Counted from the stretch's first letter, positions 24,823 through 33,242 are shown. The stretch is DNA of 38,772 bases from Jeotgalibacillus terrae (GCF_016908195.1 NZ_JAFBDK010000024.1:1-38772); one strand, 5' to 3'. Translations and numbers: made by a program. The notes: a model not told the origin generated them from the sequence alone.

Positions 24823-25257
24823 CTAGGATTTCTTTTCAATTACTCCATAGCCCTCTAATAAAGTCCTTATCCCTTGATTAATTAGTTTTGACTTATCACC
24901 CTTTTCGCCCCTGGCAGCGATCTTATCTACTTCACTTGCTAAGTCCGGATCCATATAAAATGAAGTAAAAACTTTTTTAGGCTTTTTCTTCACCGCTTTT
25001 TTACCAGTTGCCAACCTTCTTAAATATTCGTTGTCATTAACAACGTCATCATTTTTGACATATACTTTAATCGTATTTTCGTTATCAATGGTGGTGTTGT
25101 TTGAACTATTATCTTTAATAGAGACACCTTTATCGTTATTTATATTATGTTCAGTTTTATGATCTTTTGTGTTGTCGTTAGCATCATATGAATTAAAGAA
25201 TGCCTGAGATGCATTGGGTTTTCTGATTTTATCTTTGAGGCTGTTTTTGCTGGACAC
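24823..25257 (-). CDS. RHH-type partition partner of ParA 1
   Basis: A 144-residue protein overlapping the end of the upstream parA by 29 bp. Residues 1-70 are polar, Asn/Asp-rich and probably disordered. A basic block KKAVKKKPKK is followed by VFTSFYMDPDLASEVDKIAARGE and KSKLINQGIRTLLEGYGV, the strand-helix-helix of an RHH DNA-binding domain. This is the layout of ParB/ParR-like partners (ParG, omega type): flexible basic N-terminus that stimulates ParA, and RHH C-terminus that binds the centromere. Tight coupling to parA supports the role. Confidence 0.75.
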   Translation of the reverse strand: MSSKNSLKDKIRKPNASQAFFNSYDANDNTKDHKTEHNINNDKGVSIKDNSSNNTTIDNENTIKVYVKNDDVVNDNEYLRRLATGKKAVKKKPKKVFTSFYMDPDLASEVDKIAARGEKGDKSKLINQGIRTLLEGYGVIEKKS

Positions 25258-26023
25258 GTTTTTTCAGCTCCTCCACAAATGGAATATAGTACTCTAATGC
25301 ATTCTTCAATTCAGGATTACCGTTAAATCCAGCAATGGGCAAACGTCTAGTGGAAGCTTTTCTTTTAATGACCGTATTAAATTTTAGGTGAGGATATTCT
25401 TCTTCAATTGATTCCAGCATCGCTTCATTTTCTTTCGCTCTCGCATCGATTAAAGAGAATAAAATCCCTGCAGTGTTTAAGTTAGCATTATATCGATCTC
25501 TTGCTCCCTCCACCATTTCAATAAATTTAGGAATGGCGTAATAAGCAAACATAGAGCCATCAAACATAATGACCACATGGCTGCCGGCTTCTGAATATGT
25601 ACTGAGTGGGAGAATGGTTTGTTCTGAAAGAGATGGCGGTGTATCAATAATAATCCAATCGTAATCCTCTATGATTGGCGCCAAAGCCTTCTGAAGAGCA
25701 TCAAGCTTCAGTCTTTTTGAATACATTTGCCGCGGCAATGTTGCAAGAAAGTCATTAGAAGGAATGAGATCCAGGTTATCTTGTATACGGATAATGTAAG
25801 GCCTGGCATCACCCTCAAGAATTGCTTCTAGTACCGTTTTTTCTTCAAATACATTACAGATATCGTATTCTCCGGTTAGAAAGCTTGTCAGATTACCCTG
25901 GCCATCCATATCAATCGCTAGCACCTTCTCTTCCTGACTTAACAAGTAAGAAGTGATACCACTGCTGGTGGATTTAGAACAACCACCTTTACTGATTCCA
26001 AAGGTTATTATTGTTGCTGTCAA
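25229..26023 (-). CDS. parA: ParA-family partition ATPase 1
   Basis: About 264 residues. It has the deviant Walker A GISKGGCSKSTSS near the N-terminus, switch I region VLAIDMDGQGNLTSFL, and Walker B DYDWIIIDTPPSLSEQT. A frame open to 26116 adds a hydrophobic run that is not part of the family. TTG at 26023 has GAAAGGGG at the right distance and gives MTATIITFGISKGG, the normal N-terminus, so I start there. ParA proteins move plasmid copies apart by ATP-dependent binding to the nucleoid. The short N-terminus without an HTH makes it a type Ib-like ParA, where the small partner represses the operon. It is divergent from cassette 2, with ~340 bp between. Confidence 0.85.
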   Translation of the reverse strand: MTATIITFGISKGGCSKSTSSGITSYLLSQEEKVLAIDMDGQGNLTSFLTGEYDICNVFEEKTVLEAILEGDARPYIIRIQDNLDLIPSNDFLATLPRQMYSKRLKLDALQKALAPIIEDYDWIIIDTPPSLSEQTILPLSTYSEAGSHVVIMFDGSMFAYYAIPKFIEMVEGARDRYNANLNTAGILFSLIDARAKENEAMLESIEEEYPHLKFNTVIKRKASTRRLPIAGFNGNPELKNALEYYIPFVEELKKRVQQKQPQR

Positions 26024-26304
26024 TATCGACACCCCTTTCAGTATATACAGTAATATATATGATTTGATTGCTGACAACATTACTACATAGATGTAATTAA
26101 TAAAGATTGTAAACATGCTTTGGTCTTTGAAAATAACATTAAGATATATGTCAATGTATATGATATTGAGATATAAGCTATATATAAGTGTTTTAATATG
26201 TAAATTTTAATTAATACCATGTTCTCTTTCTAAGTAAAGGTAAAAGGGTAGTCATACAATAATGAAAATGATATGCTTTATATAACTTTTATTCACTTGT
26301 ATAC

Positions 26305-26328
26305 AAGTCTACAAATATACAAATCTAC
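26305..26328 (+). repeat. Three 8-bp iterons upstream of ParA 2
   Basis: AAGTCTAC, AAATATAC and AAATCTAC are adjacent 8-bp units ending 35 bp before the ParA 2 start. They match the octamers of the arrays at 27629-27910, so the cassette 2 genes lie between two sets of the same sites. Confidence 0.6.
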
Positions 26329-26363
26329 ATAATATATATTTGTTAATTTGAAGGAGGATCCAC

Positions 26364-27194
26364 ATGTCAGAAAACTCTTGTACAGTCGTTACTTTTGGGA
26401 ATTTCAAAGGTGGGACAGGAAAAACAACAAATAGCACAATGATTGCTTACAGCTTGGCTAAAATGGGCTACAAGGTGTTATTAAGTGATCAAGATCCACA
26501 AGCAAACGCCACTAGCCTTTATTTAAAGACAAAAGCTTTGATTACTGACGATATTGTGAGTTTTGAAAAAACCTTAATGTCTGCGATTCAGTCTGAAGAT
26601 CTTTCATCTATCGTTACAGAAATAAATGAAAATCTTTTTCTGCTGCCAAGCTTCAGTGACTTTGCCCTATACCCTAAGTTTTTAGAAAAGAAATTTGCTA
26701 GCGATATTGACCGGGTTCAATATTTTTCTAGTTTGATTGAGCCACTCAAGTCTGACTTTGATTTTATCTTTATTGACGTACCACCTACGATTTCAATCAT
26801 TACAGACTCAGCGTTATATGCTTCAAATTTCGTCGTTGTAGTACTTCAAACACATGAGCGCAGCTTACAGGGAGCAGAAGTATTTACAACGTATCTTCAA
26901 TCTTTAATTGATGATTATGGAGCAGATATGGATATCCTCGGCATTCTGCCTGTATTATTAAAAAATGGGGCTCCTGTAGATGTAGCTACACTTGAAAATG
27001 CGAAAAAAATATTTGGAAAGCACAACCTGTTCAAAACCCTTGTGAAAAATATGGAACGATTAAAGAGGTTTGATATTACGGGCATCACAGAAGAAGACAT
27101 GCATGATAAACGAGTCATCAAAAGTTATAACAATGTAGCAACAGAATTTCTCGAGCGTCTACAACAAACTGTGGGAGATGAAATTAATGTCTGA
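26364..27194 (+). CDS. parA: ParA-family partition ATPase 2 (PrgP/RepB-like)
   Basis: A 276-residue ATPase with deviant Walker A GNFKGGTGKTTNS, QDPQANATSL, and Walker B DFIFIDVPPTISIITDS. Start ATG follows GGAGGAT. It overlaps a small partner gene by 8 bp. The pair, flanked by 8-bp direct repeats, resembles the PrgP/PrgO or RepB/RepC cassettes of enterococcal pheromone-type plasmids, where repeats near the replication gene serve in partition. Its sequence differs clearly from ParA 1, so this is not a recent duplication. The two probably came from different plasmids. Confidence 0.88.
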   Translation: MSENSCTVVTFGNFKGGTGKTTNSTMIAYSLAKMGYKVLLSDQDPQANATSLYLKTKALITDDIVSFEKTLMSAIQSEDLSSIVTEINENLFLLPSFSDFALYPKFLEKKFASDIDRVQYFSSLIEPLKSDFDFIFIDVPPTISIITDSALYASNFVVVVLQTHERSLQGAEVFTTYLQSLIDDYGADMDILGILPVLLKNGAPVDVATLENAKKIFGKHNLFKTLVKNMERLKRFDITGITEEDMHDKRVIKSYNNVATEFLERLQQTVGDEINV

Positions 27195-27546
27195 TCTGCT
27201 CAGAAAGAAAAACAAACCAATTCTCGATCGAGGTAATTCCATTAAACCTAAGACTACATTTAACTTAGAAGAAGCAAAAGATACAAAACCAGTAACTGAA
27301 AGTGCGGGTACGATCAGAGAGCCAGCGAGAAAAAAACCAGCATCAACCTCTACTACTGTTAGAGTGAGTGCAATGAACAAAGATAAGTTAAATGCCCTGG
27401 TTACATTAGGGGTTGCTGATAATGTCGATAACCTTGTAGATATTTTAATGGATGAGTATGTGACATCTATATTGTCCAAAGATGAAAAGAAACAATATTC
27501 TATGATCTTAGATGTCTATAATTTAAAGAAGAACAACAAGAAATAA
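27187..27546 (+). CDS. Partner of ParA 2 (DUF5388/PrgO-like)
   Basis: About 119 residues starting MSDLLRKKNKPILDRGNSIKP. The ATG at 27187 has GGGAG 8 nt upstream; an in-frame ATG at 27178 has no space for a site. A flexible basic N-terminus is followed by STTVRVSAMNKDKLNALVTLGVADNVDNLVDILMDEYV, a strand-helix-helix like that of the replication-associated PrgO/RepC proteins (DUF5388). It would bind the 8-bp repeats and ParA 2. A strong terminator lies 18 bp after the stop. Confidence 0.75.
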   Translation: MSDLLRKKNKPILDRGNSIKPKTTFNLEEAKDTKPVTESAGTIREPARKKPASTSTTVRVSAMNKDKLNALVTLGVADNVDNLVDILMDEYVTSILSKDEKKQYSMILDVYNLKKNNKK

Positions 27547-27564
27547 GTTTATAAATATTCATGT

Positions 27565-27600
27565 AAAAAACAGCCTAAAACGTATTCTAGGCTGTTTTTT
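27565..27600 (+). terminator. Terminator of partition cassette 2
   Basis: Perfect 13-bp arms AAAAAACAGCCTA/TAGGCTGTTTTTT with a 10-nt loop and a six-T tail. Confidence 0.85.
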
Positions 27601-27628
27601 ATATGCGCGTTCAAAATCCGAAAAACTT

Positions 27629-27910
27629 GTAGATGAATCTACAAGTAGACCGATCTACAAATCTACAAGTAGACCGATCTACCGATCTACAAATCTACAA
27701 ATCTACAAGTAGACTGATCTACATTGTGAAAGAAATAACAATCAGTTTATAAATTACAAATACTATTATAAAGCGATTTAAGAGAATAGTAGATATCAAA
27801 TATTCAGACTATAATTATTATAAACAGTCTACATGTATATCAATCTACAAGTAGACTAATATACAAATCTACAAATCTACATGTAGATCAATCTACAAAT
27901 CTACAACATT
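27629..27910. repeat. Iteron array (8-bp ATCTAC-type repeats), probable centromere
   Basis: Two clusters (27629-27722 and 27825-27906) contain at least 14 copies of RTCTAC, many in exact 8-bp steps (AAATCTAC, CGATCTAC). Several copies are in inverted orientation (GTAGAC, TTGTAGAT). They lie between partition cassette 2 and the rep leader. By comparison with pheromone plasmids, whose short iterons flank rep and partition genes, this is a parS-type site or an origin component. The 100 bp between the clusters is AT-rich with no repeats. Confidence 0.75.
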
Positions 27911-27959
27911 TATAATACCCCTCAAACCCTGTTGTAATAGGGTATTTCCTTCTTTATAC

Positions 27960-27988
27960 TTGGACTATATCCGCTTGGAAAGTATTAG
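27960..27988 (+). promoter_or_regulatory. Predicted rep promoter
   Basis: TTGGAC at 27960-27965, 17 bp, then TATTAG at 27983-27988. A transcript from here would have a ~370-nt leader before the rep start, crossing the antisense RNA region and the attenuator. Confidence 0.5.
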
Positions 27989-28094
27989 TATATTTCTCGA
28001 TCTGAAATGCACTGAATCAAAAAGTATTTTTTCAACTACCGTATTTTCTATCTAACTTAAATTCGTCATATTAACTTCATAAAAAGATCAAAAA

Positions 28095-28215
28095 AAGAGA
28101 GTGCTGCTGTCAACAACACTCTCTCAGGTAAGCTAGTCTACGGCCATCAACCAAACTAACTTTAATAGGCATCATGATGCTGTCAACATCACGATGAATT
28201 CACATAAATATATGT
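28095..28215 (-). ncRNA. Predicted antisense (countertranscript) RNA of the rep leader
   Basis: On the - strand TTGTAA (28245-28250) and TATTAT (28222-28227) are 17 bp apart, giving a start near 28215. Transcription would stop at the hairpin GAGAGTGTTG.../...GCACTCTC near 28098-28126, followed by seven T on that strand. The ~120-nt RNA is fully complementary to the rep leader and contains stem-loops such as the GCTGTCAACA region. Together with the attenuator before rep, this is the layout of pIP501/pT181-type copy-number control. Confidence 0.55.
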
Positions 28216-28310
28216 ATATAGATAATATATGATGTGAAAGTCTTTTACAAGAATTTTTGCTAGACAAAAACTAGCAAATTGTGAAGTATTCCTATGCACT
28301 AAAAGGTTGT

Positions 28311-28346
28311 GGTCGCTATGAGCAAAAGCTTACAGCGATCTTTTTT
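28311..28346 (+). terminator. Attenuator directly upstream of rep
   Basis: GGTCGCT (28311-28317) pairs with AGCGATC (28334-28340), with an inner AGC-aaaa-GCT stem and six T after it. It ends 22 bp before the rep ATG and just ahead of the ribosome site. An intrinsic terminator inside a leader is expected to cut most transcripts. Another hairpin, TTTGCTAG/CTAGCAAA at 28256-28278, lies upstream and could take part in alternative folding. Confidence 0.7.
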
Positions 28347-28367
28347 GTGTAGAGGAGGGAAAGGCTT

Positions 28368-29747
28368 ATGAATACATATCGAGCAATATTTAAAGACCAG
28401 CTAACTGAAACACCTAAAGTGCAATCAGAAACGCAAGAGTCTGGATATAGCAGTCATCTGGGCTGGGTGTTTCTCTGTAATCAATTTACCGATCCACCAA
28501 AATCATTTCGGACGTATTCTTCTTTATATAGCGCATCAGAAACTTTCACTTATTACACACCTAATACCTTTTATCGTAGAGATCAAAGACATGCCGGAGC
28601 ACTTCGCTGGCTGAATGCTATGGTGATTGATATTGACGTGAAGAATGGACAAAATGAAGGGTTAATCTTACCGGATGTACTAGACCTTATCACAAACACA
28701 GGTCTTCCAGGTCCTTCTCTAATTGTTTCTACTCCTTCTGGAGGGTTTCACGTTTATTGGTATTTTAGCCAGGCTAAAAGAGCATTGCCGAAAGTGACAG
28801 AGCACTATAGGCGTATTCAACAAACTATCGCAGAAGCAGTGAATGGAGATCCTCAAGCTGTAGGAGCAGAACGTTGGTTTAGAATCCCTACACATCAAAA
28901 CACTATCTATCAAAGTGACAACCGCGTTTCCTTTGATGATTTATGTAATTGGTTTTCTATACATATTGAAGAACAGACAGAAGAGAAAAAGTCGATTTGC
29001 GCAGATGCTGCAAATCTTCTTCAGCATGCTGCCATTCAAAGGCTGTTACAAGGCGTTTCGAAAGGTCAGAGAGATAATACTTGCTATACGCTCGCTTTAG
29101 CATTTAAAGCATCAGGATATTCAGAAAGTGAAACTGAAAGCAGCCTACATGACTGGAATAAGAAAAACCAACCTGCTATGACGCAGCTGGATGTTAAACG
29201 AAAAGTGAAAAGTGCTTTTAAAAAAAGTGCACCACTTGGACCTTCTGCATATTGGATTAGAACATTATCCGGCTTAGCTTTTACTTATAAAGTGTGGGAT
29301 GAAGCTAAACCACGTGAAGAGAGAAAATATAGTCATTTTGATGAGTGGGAGAAAGACATTATTCGCTACCTAAAAAAACAAGGTGGCCAAGTTTGTGCTG
29401 CACAAAGAAAGATTGCTCAAGCAATTACATCATCTTCAGATCGGTCAATTTCTATTCCTTATTCAACCTTTAAAAAAGTAATTGATTACCTCGTGCAAAT
29501 TGGAATTATTTCAAAGAAGGTTGAGGGGAAAGGAAGAGCTGCGGTTACATATTTAACACTTAAAAAAGACTATAAAGTTGTTCCTTTCAGGAGAAAAACT
29601 AAGTCTAAAATTAATGGGCTCGATTCAAATACATTTATAGATCAGGTGGTGGGGGGGACTTTTTTTGGTCTCTCACAAGCTCTTTCCCCCTATCGTTATT
29701 TTTGGGCTACGCCTATTTTGTATTTGATCGGAAGAGAAATTCCTTAG
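28368..29747 (+). CDS. Primase-type plasmid replication protein (AEP + PriCT)
   Basis: A 459-residue protein. Residues ~75-190 form an archaeo-eukaryotic-type primase domain: AMVIDIDVKNG (metal-binding D88 and D90), STPSGGFHVYWYF (H128), and AERWFRIPTHQN. Residues ~228-275 (GVSKGQRDNTCYTLALAFKASG...ESSLHDWNKKN) match the helical primase C-terminal domain PriCT. Residues ~325-395 look like a winged helix (EKDIIRYLKKQGG, SIPYSTFKKVIDYLVQIGI). This is probably the replication initiator-primase. A run of seven G at 29651 followed by seven T at 29660 lies near the 3' end, and the last ~40 residues look unrelated, so the original C-terminus may be lost by a frameshift. Start ATG follows GAGGAGGG. 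Confidence 0.8.
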   Translation: MNTYRAIFKDQLTETPKVQSETQESGYSSHLGWVFLCNQFTDPPKSFRTYSSLYSASETFTYYTPNTFYRRDQRHAGALRWLNAMVIDIDVKNGQNEGLILPDVLDLITNTGLPGPSLIVSTPSGGFHVYWYFSQAKRALPKVTEHYRRIQQTIAEAVNGDPQAVGAERWFRIPTHQNTIYQSDNRVSFDDLCNWFSIHIEEQTEEKKSICADAANLLQHAAIQRLLQGVSKGQRDNTCYTLALAFKASGYSESETESSLHDWNKKNQPAMTQLDVKRKVKSAFKKSAPLGPSAYWIRTLSGLAFTYKVWDEAKPREERKYSHFDEWEKDIIRYLKKQGGQVCAAQRKIAQAITSSSDRSISIPYSTFKKVIDYLVQIGIISKKVEGKGRAAVTYLTLKKDYKVVPFRRKTKSKINGLDSNTFIDQVVGGTFFGLSQALSPYRYFWATPILYLIGREIP

Positions 29748-29826
29748 TGTTACTTATTTATTCTTTCGAATACTTTGTAGCTATGGTCTTTCTTTGTCTT
29801 ACGAAATCTTTCCATTTTAGTTACTC

Positions 29827-30086
29827 TTGTATTGTGGTAGATATTGGTGGTGGGGTTGAAGTGTGTTAGGAGTTTGTAGTTAGTAGTAAGTCAGAGACTT
29901 TGTATAGCAGAAGTGTTAGTTAGTCGTGTAAATAGTATGAGTGAGTAGAAGAGATAGCTAAGAAAGATTGGTTAGAGGTTGTGAACAGTTAGGGATTGAG
30001 GTTATTTATGAGTGGAAGAGTGTAAGTTGTGGGATAGTGATCGTGGGTTTATTGGGGGATGGGTTTTAGAAATTTGAATTTTTGAG
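29827..30086 (+). other. C-depleted, G-rich strand-asymmetric tract
   Basis: By hand count this 260-nt stretch has 7 C and about 91 G on the + strand. The - strand is thus C-rich, nearly free of G, and cannot fold well. It contains no gene: the stretch 29748-30077 holds no supportable frame. It lies directly after the primase-type rep gene. Possible roles are a single-strand initiation or loading zone, or a Rho-utilisation-like tract on the - strand. Role is inference. Confidence 0.6.
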
Positions 30087-30707
30087 CAGATTTTATTAGT
30101 TGAGAATGTTTTCTGGAGAGTTCGTCAGTTGTATCGAGAAAGAGATTATGATGAGACGCTTGATAAAGATAATGAATTTTATTTATCCGTTATAGAAGTG
30201 AAATCTACTCGGATTTTATCGAGGCTGAAAATGCGTGTTGTAGCCTTTGGCAGAGATCAGACAGACGCTAAAGATTTAATAAAAAGTGCAAAGGGATCCA
30301 TCGGAACATTCTCCAGTGGCCATGTGAATAGTTTAAGAGCTCGGGGATGGTGGTGGTTTCGCACATTCCGTCCTCTTTTTCGTTGGGAATACAGTAAAAG
30401 AATTTATTCTATGGAGCGTATGAAGAAACGGGTGGTACCTGGGACAGAAGAAATGGCCGCTATGATGAGGCTTCCCAACGAGCGCGTTCAAAATATTAAA
30501 TTAAACCAGTTGAAAATGAGTCCTACACCATTACCAAAAGAAGTGAAAGAAGCTTCTTTCACTTGGGGATTTTTATTATCACAGACAAAGGCAGTCTGTG
30601 ATAATGATTTAGCGTTTTTACGTTATCACGCAGCCTTTAGTGTGGCATGTCTGGTATGTGCGAATCAACAGCTATGTATAACTTGGTTGAAGATTTACTT
30701 ACGTTAG
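30078..30707 (+). pseudogene. Fragment of a conjugation-type ATPase/coupling protein
   Basis: The frame has no proper start and is open from 30078 (IFEQILLVENVFWRVRQLYRERDYDETLDK). The stretch RARGWWWFRTFRPLFRWEYSKRIYSMERMKKRVVPGTEEMAAMMRLPNERVQNIKLNQLKMSPTP resembles, in successive pieces, the region before the ATPase domain of conjugation-associated ATP-binding proteins of Gram-positive plasmids. After PLPKEVKEA (about 30548) the sequence stops resembling them, so the ATPase domain with its Walker motifs is lost. A short unrelated tail runs to 30707. This supports descent from a conjugative plasmid. Exact family uncertain. Confidence 0.55.
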
Positions 30708-30716
30708 AAGGATCTG

Positions 30717-31151
30717 GTGAATCAATTGGTCTTAGCTAAAGCCTTACGCGAAATGAAGCGAATAGAAAAAACAATCTTTATTCTTACTTACATTTTAAAT
30801 GAATCATTAAGAAGAAAAATACAAAGAGAATTGAATAAAGGAGAAGCCATGAATGGACTGGCAAGAGCTATTTTCTTCGGAAAACGAGGAGAGCTTAGGG
30901 AGCAAACCTTACAGCATCAGCTTCAAAGGGCCAGTGCTTTAAACATAATTATCAATGTCATTAGTATCTGGAATACGTTACATCTCACAAAAGCAGTTTA
31001 GTATCAAAAACAGTCTAGTAGTTTTAATGAAGAATTATTGCACCATATGTCGCCTCTAGGTCGGGAACATATTAATTTGCTAGGAGAATACCATTTTAAT
31101 TCCGAGAAAATGGTTTCTTTATATACATTAAGGCCATTGAAATTTTCTTAA
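30717..31151 (+). pseudogene. C-terminal remnant of a Tn3-family transposase
   Basis: The frame LVLAKALREMKRIEKTIFIL, then RRKIQRELNKGEAMNGLARAIFFGKRGELRE and ASALNIIINVISIWNTLHL matches the highly conserved end of Tn3 transposases (GRIEKT, LNKGEARNALARAVFF, RASGLNL...WNT). A TAG at 31000 interrupts it. The same frame then continues with LLHHMSPLGREHINLLGEYHF and LRPLKFS to a stop at 31151, the normal C-terminus. About nine tenths of the transposase is missing. A 38-bp terminal repeat follows 16 bp later, so this is the right end of a decayed transposon. Confidence 0.85.
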
Positions 31152-31166
31152 CGTTGTTAAAAATGT

Positions 31167-31204
31167 TTTTAGCGTTGTAAATCCGCATTTTCCTGACACT
31201 TCCC
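31167..31204 (-). repeat. Tn3-family 38-bp terminal inverted repeat
   Basis: Read on the - strand from 31204 it begins GGGAAGTGTCAGG and ends ACAACGCTAAAA. A G-rich start and an ACGCTAA-like inner end over 38 bp are characteristic of Tn3-family ends. It stands directly after the transposase remnant with the outer edge at 31204. No matching left end was found in the window. Confidence 0.7.
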
Positions 31205-31206
31205 AT

Positions 31207-31244
31207 TAAAAAGAAATCAAAAAGCATCCTATTTGATTTCTTTT
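31207..31244. terminator. Terminator-like hairpin outside the Tn3 end
   Basis: Perfect 12-bp arms AAAAAGAAATCA/TGATTTCTTTTT with a 14-nt loop, starting 3 bp beyond the transposon end. Confidence 0.5.
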
Positions 31245-32627
31245 TGATTGATGTCATATTCATATTGTTTTTCTAAATCTTTTAGATTTCTTATTTATAT
31301 CTTTTAGATTTATTCTAAGTAATTTTTAGTAGGAAGCTTTAATTTAAACGTCAGAAAATACAAAGGGTTGATGGTTGTTATAGAGGATTCTTCCTAAAAT
31401 AAACAAGTTTTTCATTATGAAATTATATTTAAACTATTAGTAAAAATGACATTGAAGCTTTGAAAAGAGTGATAGTTTACTGCTAACTACAAAAGCTGCA
31501 GCGTAAGACATTAGTTTGAAAACTAATAAAAAACAATTCAAAAGAGATACCAAAAATATGGTCGATTTTATGTGGGATGTAAATGAGGTAACTATAGAAA
31601 CATACTATAAATTTGATCAAAAAATTTAATAGCTCGTCTAAATACCAAATAAATGTGGCTGAAAAGTTCCCATGAAAAAATAAATTTTTATGAGGAACAA
31701 AAAAATAAAGAAATGCAGTGAAAAAGAAAATCTGTGCAGTGGATAGTTTCATCAAGTGTCTTCAATAAAAACCTTGCTACATCAAGGGTTCAGAGTGGAA
31801 AAATAGCTAGTTAACGGGTACTAACTACTTTTTGACTAATTTTCTTTTTAAAAAGCTAGTAGGTCTACTAGCTTTACTAACGTTCCCACTTATCGTAATG
31901 ATTTAAATTCTTTAATTTATTAAATCCCATTAAATTCAGTCTATTTAGATTAAATTAAGCACAATATTTCTGATAAGCTATCTCTTTCTGCGGGCTCTTT
32001 AGTAATTGAACGAGAGAGAAAAGCTTTGAAAAAAAAGAAAAAGAAAAAATAACCTGTTTGAAAATTAATTGGTCCCTCCTAAGATCAGGCCAACATTTTA
32101 TTAAAATTGGTGAAAAAAAGACAGGTGCATATTTTTACTGAAGATAAAGTAATCCATTCTACAAACAATCTGCTTAAATAAATCAAACGTTACTCAAACA
32201 TAGAACAAAAAGTGTGTTTGAGTAAATAAAGCTATCATACTTGCATGATTCAAACATATACTCACATTTGACCTGGTAGTTGATGTAAGTGTATTTGTAT
32301 CACTTGTATAACGCTTGAATAGTTAAAGCAAACGGGCAGTGAATCAAACAATATATTAAACAGTATCCCTCTTAACTGCTCAAAATCAGTTTAAAAAACA
32401 CCATTTTTTCATCAACTAAAACGGATCCGTTTTTTCCTTACTAATACAGTAATTTAAGTAGTTTAGTGTTCTAGATAATTCTCTTCATAAATTGACTCGA
32501 AAACGTGTGTAAATGAAAAGAATAATAAAGATGCCTCCACCAAACTGATATGAATCGCAAAGGGATGTCTATGATTTTGGCATTATCAAAACCACTTGTT
32601 TATTTTTTGCTTAATATAGTTAAGATT

Positions 32628-32662
32628 ATTCATGAATATTTGAAATTCAAATATTCATGAAT
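32628..32662 (+). repeat. 17-bp perfect inverted repeat with T-tail
   Basis: Arms 32628-32644 and 32646-32662 (ATTCATGAATATTTGAA and its complement) are separated by one base and followed by TTTTTT. It works as a terminator on the + strand or as a protein-binding palindrome. Confidence 0.55.
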
Positions 32663-32866
32663 TTTTTCAAATTAAACTATATAATCAATTAGCTACAAGG
32701 TTCTTTATATATCATAAATTATTTCAATTTATTTCAAATCGAAAACCTTAAATAATCTCAAATTTACTGAAATATCGCTTACTTCAAAGTAGTCCGCTTT
32801 CAAAATTCTACACTAGCTAGTAATCGATTAAATGACTTAAATGGTAATTAAAATTTTTTAAAAAAG

Positions 32867-32904
32867 ACCCTATTTGTTAGTTGGCCATAACTAACAAATA
32901 GGGT
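32867..32904 (-). terminator. Terminator for leftward transcription from the ImmA region
   Basis: Perfect 16-bp arms ACCCTATTTGTTAGTT and its complement, 6-nt loop. On the - strand it is followed by CTTTTTTAAAAAATTTT. It would end the leftward unit that includes the XRE/ImmA genes and the 59-residue gene. Confidence 0.75.
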
Positions 32905-33167
32905 AGTACCAGTGTACTAGCATTTAAGCTACTCTTCTACTGATATATCAGCATTTTTGTGCTTACAGTAAACGCAACTATTATACACTCAAATGGCTAA
33001 AGTTAATGATATTTCTGCCCGTACTTCTCAAGTATTATTAAAAGTTAATATAGTTCGGACAGATCCAATTATGCATAATGCCAATATCTATTTATTTGAT
33101 CGAATCTCTTCGAATTTTTCATATTTAATGACTAGCGGAGCACTGAAAAGTTTTTCTCAATAACTTT

Positions 33168-33242
33168 CTAAAAGAGTGTTTCATTCAAATCCCTAATCAC
33201 TACAGAATACTCATCATCTATCGAGATTTTTCCTTTGTGCTT
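33168..33242 (-). pseudogene. Decayed duplicate of the 59-residue protein
   Basis: Leftward, the frame KHKGKISIDDEYSVVIRDLNETLF aligns with the C-terminal half of the neighbouring 59-residue protein (ENKVKTPMDGEYSAVIGQT). Stops and no ribosome site precede it. This is a broken tandem copy about 100 bp downstream of the intact gene. Confidence 0.5.

Larger units (their letters stand above)
31205..33167. other. Gene-poor, hairpin-rich 2-kb stretch
   Basis: No frame in these two kilobases has both a ribosome site and a sensible product. A 90-residue leftward frame at 31483-31755 is low-complexity and unsupported. The stretch instead holds spaced perfect hairpins: 31207-31244 (12 bp), 31852-31875 (11 bp), 32190-32225 (10 bp), 32628-32662 (17 bp) and 32867-32904 (16 bp). 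It may be decayed genes with surviving terminators, or it may carry small RNAs. Confidence 0.5.

Noticed and set aside
27629..27910. CRISPR array
   Set aside because: Units are 8 bp in direct steps with no spacers of regular length and no cas genes; iterons explain it.
31483..31755. 90-residue leftward frame, Phe/Ile-rich
   Set aside because: Low complexity from AT-rich DNA, no ribosome site, no plausible domain.
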